Source of the DNA: Nitrospira sp.
GTDB taxonomy: Bacteria; Nitrospirota; Nitrospiria; Nitrospirales; Nitrospiraceae
Length of the DNA: 57,507 nucleotides
Assembly (NCBI GenBank): GCA_016873395.1
Contig: VGXG01000013.1
Span: forward strand, 1 to 57,507
Direction: 5' to 3'
Below the pieces are notes generated by a model. The model was not told the DNA's origin, made no database searches, and worked only from the letters and a program-made list of their open reading frames with translations. Positions 17,409-24,864 of the stretch are shown piece by piece; the stretch's first letter is position 1, and each line of letters opens with the position of its first letter. The translations under genes were made by a program, and so were the position numbers.

Positions 17409-17747
17409 ATGAGCGAATTAATGAAGTCTGCGCTCTATTTTGTGTTGGGAGGACTGATGGTGAGCTTGTCCACCTATGTGGGAGCACAGGGCCGGGGATT
17501 TCTCGCCGCATTTATCAGCACGTTTCCCGCGATCACCGGAGTCACGATCGTGCTGATCTATCTCAACGGCGGCAGCCAACCGGCTCACACCTATGCCACG
17601 CACCTGCTCTGGCTGGCCCCCGCCTGGATCGTCTATGTCGGCTTCATTATTCTCACGCTGAACCGCCTGGGCTTCTGGCTGACGATGGCCAGCGCGCTGA
17701 CCCTCTACATGGCCGCCGTCGCGCTGATCCGGCTGGCGATCCGCTGA
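17409..17747 (+). CDS. DUF3147-like small membrane protein (intact copy)
   Basis: 112-aa protein with four predicted TM segments (ALYFVLGGLMVSLSTYVGA, FISTFPAITGVTIVLIYL, HLLWLAPAWIVYVGFIILTL and ASALTLYMAAVALIRLAI). It resembles DUF3147/GlpM-type proteins. Function unknown. Its 3' part is duplicated almost exactly at 18550-18903, on the other side of the HEPN-MNT genes. It starts behind CGGAG. Confidence 0.7.
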   Translation: MSELMKSALYFVLGGLMVSLSTYVGAQGRGFLAAFISTFPAITGVTIVLIYLNGGSQPAHTYATHLLWLAPAWIVYVGFIILTLNRLGFWLTMASALTLYMAAVALIRLAIR

Positions 17748-17802
17748 GCCTCGAACGCGGCCATCCGCGTCGCATCCTCGGGACCTGTTGGCCGGTGTTT
17801 CG

Positions 17803-17831
17803 TTGATTTGCCTTCACAGGGCGCCTATACT
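17803..17831 (+). promoter_or_regulatory. Sigma70-type promoter, probably leaderless for HEPN gene
   Basis: TTGATT (17803-17808) and TATACT (17826-17831) with a 17-bp spacer. The predicted transcription start falls at about 17838, at the ATG at 17839, so the mRNA would have essentially no leader. Confidence 0.65.
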
Positions 17832-17838
17832 GCAATGC

Positions 17839-18222
17839 ATGGGTCCTGACGCTCAACGATGGGTCGAGTTGGCTGCCTACAATCTTGCAACGGCGGAGGC
17901 GATGCTCGCCTCCGGGCGCTATCTGTACGTGCTGTTTTGCTGTCAACAGGCAATCGAAAAGCGCCTCAAGGCCCTGCTCACCGATCGCACAGGGGAGTTC
18001 CCTCCGCGCACGCACGATCTCGTCAAGTTGGCTCAGGCGGCAAAGATTTCCCTGCCGGAAGACCAAGACCTTTTTCTCCGCGAGTTGACCAAATACTATG
18101 TTGGGACTCGCTACCCGGAGGAGGTCAGCCTGCTGGCGACGGAGGCCACGAGAGAGATCGCCTCTCGCTACCTTTCGCAGACCAAGGAGTTCCTGGAATG
18201 GCTCGCGACCTTGCAGAAGTAG
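17839..18222 (+). CDS. HEPN-domain protein (toxin-type) of HEPN-MNT pair
   Basis: 127-aa helical protein starting GPDAQRWVELAAYNLATAEA. CCQQAIEKRLKALL and PPRTHDLVKLA are typical of the HEPN domain (PF05168 type). In HEPN-MNT systems the HEPN protein is an RNase-like toxin neutralised by AMPylation by the MNT partner. The RxxxxxH motif of classical HepT is not cleanly seen; an R-T-H is present. It overlaps the MNT gene by 25 nt, which indicates coupled expression. Confidence 0.85.
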   Translation: MGPDAQRWVELAAYNLATAEAMLASGRYLYVLFCCQQAIEKRLKALLTDRTGEFPPRTHDLVKLAQAAKISLPEDQDLFLRELTKYYVGTRYPEEVSLLATEATREIASRYLSQTKEFLEWLATLQK

Positions 18223-18521
18223 AAGCCATCGCGAAGCAGGCCGTGTCGCTGCTGCAGTCACGGATTCCCGTGACCCAGGCCTACCTGTTCGGCTCCTATG
18301 TGGAAGGCACGGCGCGCGATGACAGCGACATTGACATTGCCGCGTTCAGTCCCGCCGCCGACACAATGAGATTCGAGGAAAAGGTCGCGCTGACCGTCCA
18401 GCTCGAACAGCAGATAGACGCCGGGGTGGAGTTCCATCTGTTCGGCGCCGCCAGCCTGGCCGAGGCCCGCCCGACCAACTTCTTCGGGTACCTCCGCACC
18501 CACGGGAAGCCGATTGGCTGA
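18198..18521 (+). CDS. MNT-type nucleotidyltransferase (antitoxin) of HEPN-MNT pair
   Basis: 107-aa protein with the minimal nucleotidyltransferase signature FGSYVEGTARDDSDIDIAAF (GSx10DxD), so the metal-binding aspartates are intact. In characterised pairs this protein AMPylates the HEPN toxin. It starts at ATG 18198 inside the HEPN gene. It is followed by a duplicated gene fragment rather than a terminator. Confidence 0.88.
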   Translation: MARDLAEVEAIAKQAVSLLQSRIPVTQAYLFGSYVEGTARDDSDIDIAAFSPAADTMRFEEKVALTVQLEQQIDAGVEFHLFGAASLAEARPTNFFGYLRTHGKPIG

Positions 18522-18549
18522 CGGTCAGCCGAGCAACATCTCCGTACAT

Positions 18550-18914
18550 CACGCACCTGCTCTGGCTGGCCCCCGCCTGGGTCGTCTATGTGGGCTTCAT
18601 TATTCTCACGCTGAACCGCTTAGCCCGCATTATTCATGACGGTTCGTGGCGAAATCGCGGAGCCGCGTAGCGAGGCGGGCGCGCGGAGCCGCGAAGGACC
18701 AAGGCATACTTGAACAGTACGTCGAGGGACTGAGCGGCGAGCCCGTCCGCCTGGCCGCCACCAACCTTGCGGCCAGGCTTGTCGCAGCAGCGGATCGGCG
18801 ATTGCAGCAGAAGCGCTCATGAATAATGTGGGTGAGGCTTCTGGCTGACGATGGCCAGCGCGCTGACCCTCTACATGGCCGTCGTCGCGCTGATCCGGCT
18901 GGCAACCAGATAGC
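18550..18914 (+). pseudogene. Partial duplicate of the 17409 membrane gene, split by a MITE
   Basis: 18550-18619 matches 17597-17666 at 68 of 70 positions, and 18837-18903 matches 17671-17737 at 66 of 67, counted by eye. The first half of the gene is missing and a 209-bp element interrupts the copy. Its 3' end diverges (LATR then stop instead of LAIR). The intact gene and this fragment therefore flank the HEPN-MNT pair as direct repeats. Confidence 0.88.
18624..18832. mobile_element. 209-bp MITE with 16-bp terminal inverted repeats (IS1380-like)
   Basis: Left end CCCGCATTATTCATGA and right end (reverse complement) CCCACATTATTCATGA match at 15 of 16 positions. Flanking TTAG (18620-18623) and TGAG (18833-18836) fit a slightly decayed 4-bp target duplication at the site where the intact gene has CTGG. 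Inside, an open stretch ending at the stop at 18820 reads ILEQYVEGLSGEPVRLAATN, which looks like the C-terminus of a transposase. The 4-bp duplication and the terminal sequence suggest IS1380, but the family is inferred. Confidence 0.82.
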
Positions 18915-18932
18915 CGGACTTCTTGTAGGAAC

Positions 18933-21821
18933 ATGATTGGAACCGAGAACAGGCAGGCCGGTGATCTCCTCATCGAAGGCGCGCGGCAGAACAACCTCAA
19001 GAACATCTCCCTGCGGATTCCCCACCAGGCAGTCACCGCGATTACCGGCGTGTCCGGCTCCGGCAAGTCCTCGCTGGCCTTCGATACCCTCTATGCGGAA
19101 GGCCAGTGGCGGTACGTGGAATCGCTCTCGACCTACGCCCGCATGTTTCTGGAACGGCTGGACCGTCCCGACGTGGATCGGCTGGTCAACATCCGTCCGG
19201 CCATCGCAATCGAGCAGAAGAACCCGGTCCGCACCGCCCGTTCCACCGTGGCCACAGCCACCGAGATCGCCGATCTCTTCCGGCTGCTCTTCGCCAAGGT
19301 AGGCCGGCCTGCCTGTCCTGACTGTAAGGAAGAAGCGCGGAGCTACCACCCGGACCAGGTTGCGGACGACCTGCTCGCCCGGTTCGCCGGAGGTCGCGCC
19401 CTGGTCCTGTTCCCGATCAAGGACCAGGGACCCGGCCATGACCGAGCCCTCGTTGCATCCCTTCTCACACGGGGGTTCGTGCGGGTCCGAAGCGGAGACG
19501 AGATCGTGGACCTCCAGCCCGGCATGGTCATTCCGAGACCCCCCTCACCTACGCCTCTCCCATGGCCCGTTGCAACGAGGAGAGCAACGGCCCCCCCTGG
19601 AGAGGGCTGGGGTGATGGGAAGTCTGATCTCCATGTGGTCCTGGATCGGTTGAGCCTCAGCCCGGACAACCGGCCGCGTCTGATCGAGGCGGTGGAATCC
19701 GCCTTCCAGGAAGGAGCAGGGGTTTGTCGCGTAGACGTGATCGGACAGCCCCCGCGGACCTACAGCACGAACTTTCAGTGCCAGCGCTGCAGACGGACTT
19801 TCGAGCCGATCAGGCCGGTGCTCTTTTCCTTCAACCATCCCCTGGGCGCCTGTCCTGCCTGTAAGGGATTCGGAAACATCCTTCGCTACGACGAAGACCT
19901 GGTCGTGCCGGATCGGACCCGTTCCCTCCTGGAAGGGGCAATCGAGCCCTGGACCAAGCCAGGCACGGATTGGTGGCAGAAGCAGATGCTCCTGGCCATG
20001 AAGCGACGGGGGATCAGCCTCACCACCCCCTATGCCGAATTGTCTGACCGGGAGCGGGCCCTGCTCTGGCGGGGCGATAAAAAGCTGGAAGGGATCCAAC
20101 AATTTTTCGAGCACCTGGAGGGGAAACGCTACAAACTCCATGTCCGGGTTTTCCTAAGCCGCTACCGCAGCCCCGTTCCCTGCGAGACCTGCGGCGGGAC
20201 GAGACTCAAACCCCAGGCGCTTCACGTAAAGGTCGCCGGGCGGGACATCCATCAGGTGTCCGAGCAGACGATTCAGGAGGCGACGGCCTGGATCGAGGGC
20301 CTGTCGCTCTCGGACTTTGAAGCCCGCGTGGCCCAGGACATTCTGCGCCACCTGCGGCTGAAGCTGGGCTTTCTCCTGCGGGTCGGCCTCGGCTATCTGA
20401 CGCTCTCCCGACAGACGAGAACTCTCTCGGGCGGGGAAGCGCAGCGGATCGCCTTAGCCAACCAGCTCGGCGCCAGCCTAGTCGGTACCCTCTACGTGCT
20501 GGACGAGCCGACCATCGGCCTCCATGCCCGTGACACGGCGACTCTGGCTACGATTCTCCGCGACCTCGCTGACGCCGGCAACACCGTCGTGGTCGTGGAG
20601 CATGACCGGCAGATGATTCAGGCGGCCGACTATGTGGTCGAGTTGGGCCCCTGGTCCGGCGAGAAGGGCGGCGAGGTCGTCTGCGCCGCGCCGCGCCGGG
20701 AGTTTCTGGCCGATCGTCGCCCGCTCACGGCCCGCTACCTGCGTGGGGAGGAAACGGTCCCCCTGCCGCGCGCGCGCCGCCATGGTAACGGCAAGGCCCT
20801 GATACTGGCCGGCGCCAGGGAGAACAATTTGCAAAACCTCACCGTCCGGATTCCCCTCCACATGCTGGTCTGCGTGACCGGGGTCTCCGGCTCAGGCAAA
20901 AGCACGCTGGTGGAGGACACCCTTTACCGCGCCGTCGCCCGTGCGTTTCGGGTTGAATCGCTGCCGATGGGCCGGTTCCGCGCGATCAAAGGGCTGGAGC
21001 ACCTGCGCGGGGTGCGGCTGATCGACCAGCAGCCGATCGGTCGGACCCCGCGCTCCAATCCGGTTACGTACCTGAAGGCCTTCGACGACATCCGCAAGTT
21101 GTTCGCTTGCCAGCCGGAATCCAGAACGAGAGGGTTGACCGCCGCTCATTTCTCCTTCAATCAGGCGGGAGGCCGCTGCGAGCGGTGCCAGGGGAACGGG
21201 TTTGAAAAGCTGGAGATGTACTTCTTCGAGGACATCTATGCCACTTGCGAAGCCTGCCGCGGCCGCCGCTTCGGACCGGAGGTGCTGGCGGTCCGGTATA
21301 AGAACCGGACGATCCACGACGTGCTCGGCTTGACGGTCAGCGAGGCACAGTCCCTCTTCTCCGATGCCTTCTCCGGCTCAAGCCGGCTACGCGAGAAGCT
21401 GCGCCTCTTATCCTCCATCGGCCTCGGCTACCTCCGGCTCGGCCAGCCGGCCACAACTCTCTCCGGTGGAGAGGCCCAGCGTTTGAAGATCGCGGGAGAG
21501 CTGATGCGCCAGCGAGGACCGTCGCAGGGCGCTGGTGACATACTCTACATCATGGACGAGCCCACGACAGGGCTCCACCTGGAGGACATCAAAAAACTGC
21601 TGGCGGTGATCGGCAAGCTGGTCGATGCGGGAAACAGCGTCGTGGTCGTCGAGCACAACCTCGACGTCATCAAATCCGCCGACTGGATCATCGACTTGGG
21701 ACCGGAAGGGGGAGCGGAGGGTGGACGGATCGTCGCAGAGGGCCGGCCGGAACAGATCGCGTTGGCGGCCGACTCGCACACGGGCCGTTTTTTAAAAGCA
21801 GCGCTGGCAGGAGGGAGCTAA
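18933..21821 (+). CDS. uvrA: UvrA excinuclease ATPase with in-frame palindromic insertion
   Basis: 962-aa DNA-damage recognition ATPase. It has two ABC modules: GVSGSGKSSLAFDTLYAEG and GVSGSGKSTLVEDTLYRAV as Walker A motifs, LSGGEAQRIALANQLG and LSGGEAQRLKIAGELM as signatures, and VLDEPTIGLHARD and IMDEPTTGLH as Walker B regions. Zinc modules CQRCRR...CPACKG and CERCQG...CEACRG are intact. The N-terminal QKNPVRTARSTVATATE differs from the usual NPRSTVGT, hinting at a variant UvrA clade. About residues 203-229 (PPSPTPLPWPVATRRATAPP) are encoded by a palindromic repeat. ATG 18933 follows an AGGA. Confidence 0.93.
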   Translation: MIGTENRQAGDLLIEGARQNNLKNISLRIPHQAVTAITGVSGSGKSSLAFDTLYAEGQWRYVESLSTYARMFLERLDRPDVDRLVNIRPAIAIEQKNPVRTARSTVATATEIADLFRLLFAKVGRPACPDCKEEARSYHPDQVADDLLARFAGGRALVLFPIKDQGPGHDRALVASLLTRGFVRVRSGDEIVDLQPGMVIPRPPSPTPLPWPVATRRATAPPGEGWGDGKSDLHVVLDRLSLSPDNRPRLIEAVESAFQEGAGVCRVDVIGQPPRTYSTNFQCQRCRRTFEPIRPVLFSFNHPLGACPACKGFGNILRYDEDLVVPDRTRSLLEGAIEPWTKPGTDWWQKQMLLAMKRRGISLTTPYAELSDRERALLWRGDKKLEGIQQFFEHLEGKRYKLHVRVFLSRYRSPVPCETCGGTRLKPQALHVKVAGRDIHQVSEQTIQEATAWIEGLSLSDFEARVAQDILRHLRLKLGFLLRVGLGYLTLSRQTRTLSGGEAQRIALANQLGASLVGTLYVLDEPTIGLHARDTATLATILRDLADAGNTVVVVEHDRQMIQAADYVVELGPWSGEKGGEVVCAAPRREFLADRRPLTARYLRGEETVPLPRARRHGNGKALILAGARENNLQNLTVRIPLHMLVCVTGVSGSGKSTLVEDTLYRAVARAFRVESLPMGRFRAIKGLEHLRGVRLIDQQPIGRTPRSNPVTYLKAFDDIRKLFACQPESRTRGLTAAHFSFNQAGGRCERCQGNGFEKLEMYFFEDIYATCEACRGRRFGPEVLAVRYKNRTIHDVLGLTVSEAQSLFSDAFSGSSRLREKLRLLSSIGLGYLRLGQPATTLSGGEAQRLKIAGELMRQRGPSQGAGDILYIMDEPTTGLHLEDIKKLLAVIGKLVDAGNSVVVVEHNLDVIKSADWIIDLGPEGGAEGGRIVAEGRPEQIALAADSHTGRFLKAALAGGS
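19541..19619. repeat. Palindromic element inside uvrA
   Basis: CCCCTCACCTACGCCTCTCC (from 19541) is the imperfect inverse of GGAGAGGGCTGGGGTGATGG (from 19599). An inner perfect pair, GGCCCGTTGC (19564-19573) and GCAACGGCCC (19584-19593), sits between them. The reading frame stays open through it. It resembles the palindromic repeats known to be translated in some bacteria. Confidence 0.75.
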
Positions 21822-21956
21822 TGGCGTATGGTTGCTGGCTAATGGCCCCGAAGTCGGAGCCTATGGCCTATAGCAGATGATGGTTTCTAGGTCTGGCCAT
21901 ACGCTATAAGCTATTGGCTCTTCTCTCTCGGCTATACGCTATAAGCCATAGGCTCT
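21822..21956. repeat. Quasi-palindromic spacer (gctataagccata family)
   Basis: Left side has ATGGCGTATGGTTGCTGGCT and CCTATGGCCTATAGC; right side has CATACGCTATAAGCTATTGG and GCTATACGCTATAAGCCATA. It lies between the convergent uvrA and yqgE genes. Confidence 0.6.
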
Positions 21957-21957
21957 T

Positions 21958-22518
21958 TCAATTCTGGGTCGGGTCGATCGGCATGTCGGCATAGAGCCGA
22001 TAGGGTCCGCCCAGGGACCGGAGGATGTCGGGCCAGATGCTGGCCGGGTCCTTCTCGAACACCACAGCGGGATCGGCCGGCAAGGTGATCCAGGAGCCGG
22101 TCTTCATTTCATTCTCAAGCTGGCCAGGCCCCCAGCCTGAGTAGCCTACGTAGGCGCGGAACAACTCTCCTTGGCTAGGGCCGGCAAAGATCCGCTCCAG
22201 CGCGCCTATGTCGCCGCCCAGGTAGACTCCGTCGAAGACATGGTGTTGGCCGGCTGCCTCCTGACTCAGCCGATAGAGGATCAGCACATGGTTCGGCTGC
22301 ACGGGCCCGCCCGAGAACAACACGTGTCGTTGGCCCTCCAGCACCGGCACTTGCGGCAAAGCTTCGGATGCCAGCATGGCGGTCGGACGGTTGACGACCA
22401 CGCCGAGGGCTCCCTCCGGCCCATGTTCGCAGAGCAGCACGACGGTCTGACGGAAGTTCGGGTCCCGCAGGGATGGGGCGGCGATCAGAAAGATGCCTTT
22501 GCCGAGTGCCTGGGCCAT
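21958..22518 (-). CDS. YqgE/AlgH family protein (DUF179)
   Basis: 186-aa protein with GKGIFLIAAPSLRDPNFRQT, VVLLCEHGPEGALGVVVNRP and FSGGPVQPNHVLILYR, the conserved blocks of the UPF0301/AlgH family. Members are widespread and of uncertain function, sometimes linked to transcription regulation. Length fits the family. It is on the minus strand downstream of the nitrilase gene with a 61-bp gap. Confidence 0.92.
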   Translation of the reverse strand: MAQALGKGIFLIAAPSLRDPNFRQTVVLLCEHGPEGALGVVVNRPTAMLASEALPQVPVLEGQRHVLFSGGPVQPNHVLILYRLSQEAAGQHHVFDGVYLGGDIGALERIFAGPSQGELFRAYVGYSGWGPGQLENEMKTGSWITLPADPAVVFEKDPASIWPDILRSLGGPYRLYADMPIDPTQN

Positions 22519-22579
22519 GGTCCTATCCTACCTTCTGCGCAGGGCCGGATCAAGATGGGTGGAGCAGCATGGCTGGAGC

Positions 22580-23371
22580 CTACAATTCGTACAGGTCCTT
22601 CCGCCGATCACGGAAGAGGTCATTGTAGGGATTGAGGGACTTGGCGCGGGCTTCGGTTGGATCGATGTCCAGAATGGTCAAATCTTCCCGATCGGGAAGC
22701 GCGCGGTAGAGGATGCGGCCGTGCGGCGTCACGATCTCGCTGTTTCCGATATAGGTGAGCCGAGGTTTTCCTCCCCGCTCTTCCGACCCGATCCGGTTGG
22801 CGGTGATCCCGAACACCCGATTCTCCAAACAGCGCGTGACCATCGCATCGGGACAGTGAGGGAGCACCAAATTGGAGGGGTGGCAGAGGATATCGGCGCC
22901 CTTTAAAGCCAGGGTCCTGGCCGCCTCCGGGTAATACCAGTCGAAGCACACCAACAGCCCCACTGTCGCCGGCCCGAGGTTCCAGACCTGGAACCCCCTG
23001 TCGCCGGGAGTGAAGTAGAGGGTCTCTTCGAGAAAGAGGTGCGCCTTCCGATAGACCCCGATGAACCCGTCCGGGCCGACCAGCACAGCCGAATTGTAAC
23101 AGTGCCGGCCGTCGCGCTCCGGTAAGCCTGCCGCGATAGACATGTTTCGGTCTCGCGCCAGTTCGATCAGCCGTTTGGTGGTCGCCCCATCGGGCACCGG
23201 CTCGGCCAAGGACTCGACTTCCTCCTTGGAGACAAACTGGTAGCCGGAGGCGAACAGCTCCGGCAGCACCATCAGGTCGCACCGAACCTTGGCCAGCCTG
23301 GATGTGACAAGGTCCAGGTTGCGCTTGACCTCGCCGAAGGCGGGATCGAACTGAAAAAATCCGACGAGCAT
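22580..23371 (-). CDS. Carbon-nitrogen hydrolase (nitrilase superfamily)
   Basis: 263-aa protein with the full catalytic triad Glu38 (VLPELFASGY), Lys109 (YRKAHLFLEE) and Cys142 (LLVCFDWYYPEAAR). Length and motifs fit the amidase branch rather than true nitrilases. The substrate is unknown. It starts at the ATG at 23371. Confidence 0.9.
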   Translation of the reverse strand: MLVGFFQFDPAFGEVKRNLDLVTSRLAKVRCDLMVLPELFASGYQFVSKEEVESLAEPVPDGATTKRLIELARDRNMSIAAGLPERDGRHCYNSAVLVGPDGFIGVYRKAHLFLEETLYFTPGDRGFQVWNLGPATVGLLVCFDWYYPEAARTLALKGADILCHPSNLVLPHCPDAMVTRCLENRVFGITANRIGSEERGGKPRLTYIGNSEIVTPHGRILYRALPDREDLTILDIDPTEARAKSLNPYNDLFRDRRKDLYEL

Positions 23372-23387
23372 AGAAAAACCTGGCGAG

Positions 23388-23475
23388 GGGCTAGAGGCCA
23401 GGGGCTATGGGGAATCGGCAGGGGCACGAGACAAAGAGCGAGAGAGCCTCTCGCCCCTTGCCTCTCGCCTCATGC
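23388..23475. repeat. Quasi-palindromic spacer (gaggggctagaggc family)
   Basis: GAGGGGCTAGAGGCCAGGGG on the left faces CTCTCGCCCCTTGCCTCTCG on the right. It lies between smbP and the nitrilase gene, both on the minus strand. Confidence 0.55.
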
Positions 23476-23484
23476 CAGAGAGAA

Positions 23485-23838
23485 TTACTTGACTTCGGAC
23501 AAGTGCATCACGGCGTTCTCAGCCGCCTTCGTCGCCACGTCCGCATGGCCGGCCTTGCCGTGCTCCACCGCGTCCTTGAGCGCCTTGATGCCCTCAGCCA
23601 GATGCGGGTTGGCCTTCTCCTTCTGGGCCGCTTCCGCATGCTTCAGCGCCCCTTCCGCATGCTTGACCACGGCATCGGCATGGCCCTGCTTGCCGTGACT
23701 CACAGCCTCTTTGGCATGCTCCACCGCTTCGGCCGCATGGCTCTTGTCAGCCAGCGCCACGGAGGAAAGGAACGGAACGCTCACGAGCGCCGTCATAAGA
23801 CCGAGGACCAATGCTCCTAGGAAGATTGTTCTACCCAT
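23485..23838 (-). CDS. Small periplasmic metal-binding protein, SmbP-like
   Basis: 117-aa protein with a signal peptide (RTIFLGALVLGLMTALVSVP, cleavage after VALA) and His-rich helical repeats such as AVEHAKEAVSHGKQGHADAV and GALKHAEAAQ, then AVEHGKAGHADVATK. It resembles SmbP of Nitrosomonas, a periplasmic protein that binds Cu and other divalent metals. It may buffer copper or iron. ATG 23838 follows AAGGAGGGGG. A TTGACA (23947-23952) and TATCGT (23923-23928) promoter with an 18-bp spacer lies upstream. Confidence 0.85.
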   Translation of the reverse strand: MGRTIFLGALVLGLMTALVSVPFLSSVALADKSHAAEAVEHAKEAVSHGKQGHADAVVKHAEGALKHAEAAQKEKANPHLAEGIKALKDAVEHGKAGHADVATKAAENAVMHLSEVK

Positions 23839-23922
23839 TCTCCCCCTCCTTTTCATCCCAATGAGTTCGCTCACGCTCCGATGCCCCTGTGCCGGGAACA
23901 TCGACTCTTGACCATTGCGGTG

Positions 23923-23952
23923 ACGATAGCACGTGAATTTTTATACTGTCAA
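23923..23952 (-). promoter_or_regulatory. Likely promoter of the SmbP-like gene
   Basis: Minus-strand TTGACA (23947-23952) and TATCGT (23923-23928) separated by 18 bp. The leader is about 78 nt. The -35 overlaps the rhodanese stop codon. Confidence 0.5.
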
Positions 23953-24824
23953 GACGGCTTCGCCTCCTCCTGCCCGATGATCTTGTGCAGCAACTTCACG
24001 TCCGTCTCGACCGGCGCGGCAAAATCGCGGCTCCATTCCCACCAGGACCCGGGGTAGTTTCTGACCTTCGGATAGCCGGCGACTTTGAGGACGACATACA
24101 GCCAGGCGGACCGGACCCCGCCGGTACAGTAACAGATCACCTCGTGGCTTTCGTGCAGGCCGGTTTCCTCCAAATTCGCCTTGATCCTGTCGAGATCCTT
24201 GACCGTCGCGTCCTGGTTTAGAAACCCGTTCCACGGCACCGAGATCGCCGATGGGATGTGCCCGGCCCGGGGAATCCCTTGGATCTCCTTGCCGGCATAT
24301 TCCTCCAGGCTGCGCGCGTCGACAAGGACGGTTTCGGGATGGGGGCGCTTGACCAGCTTCTTGAGCTCGTCCTTCATGACAATGAGGTCAGCGTTCGGTG
24401 AGGTCTTGAACCGGCCGGGCTTGGGACTGACCGTCCCATGCTCGAACCGCCTCTTCTCCGCTACCCACTTGACCCAGCCCCCGTCCAGAATCTTGAGTTT
24501 CTCATGCCCCAGATATTGGAGCATCCAGAACATCCGCCCCTCGTCCCCCCAGTTATCAAAAGGGTTGGAGTAAATGACGACATCGCTCTTGTTGCTGACC
24601 CCCAGAGTCTGGATTTTCTGCTCCATACGTCCGAGGTCCGGGTCCAGGAGCCCCTTGGCGGTGGCAGAGGGGTCGCTGAACTCATGCCACGTGGCATGGA
24701 CAGCTCCGGGAATGTGGCCGCCGAACGCATAGGCCGCCTTGCCTCGGACGTCGATCACCACCAGATCGGGGCGACCGAGGTTCTGCTCCAGCGTCTCGGT
24801 ATCAATCAAAAAAGGATGGATCAT
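23949..24824 (-). CDS. Tandem-domain rhodanese sulfurtransferase
   Basis: 291-aa protein of two rhodanese domains. The C-terminal domain carries the active loop CTGGVRS with Cys233. The N-terminal domain has YSNPFDNW at the same place and no Cys, the usual inactive partner. The family moves sulfane sulfur from thiosulfate or 3-mercaptopyruvate to cyanide or thiols. It has no signal peptide, so it is cytoplasmic. The ATG at 24824 follows AGGGAGGG. It is downstream of a pentahaem cytochrome on the same strand. Confidence 0.9.
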   Translation of the reverse strand: MIHPFLIDTETLEQNLGRPDLVVIDVRGKAAYAFGGHIPGAVHATWHEFSDPSATAKGLLDPDLGRMEQKIQTLGVSNKSDVVIYSNPFDNWGDEGRMFWMLQYLGHEKLKILDGGWVKWVAEKRRFEHGTVSPKPGRFKTSPNADLIVMKDELKKLVKRPHPETVLVDARSLEEYAGKEIQGIPRAGHIPSAISVPWNGFLNQDATVKDLDRIKANLEETGLHESHEVICYCTGGVRSAWLYVVLKVAGYPKVRNYPGSWWEWSRDFAAPVETDVKLLHKIIGQEEAKPS

Positions 24825-24864
24825 GACCCTCCCTTCTACGCTAACGTAGATCTCACTTGGTGAC

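Noticed and set aside
23949-24824. Two active sites in the rhodanese
   Set aside because: The N-terminal domain lacks the catalytic Cys (YSNPFDNW), so only the C-terminal loop is active.
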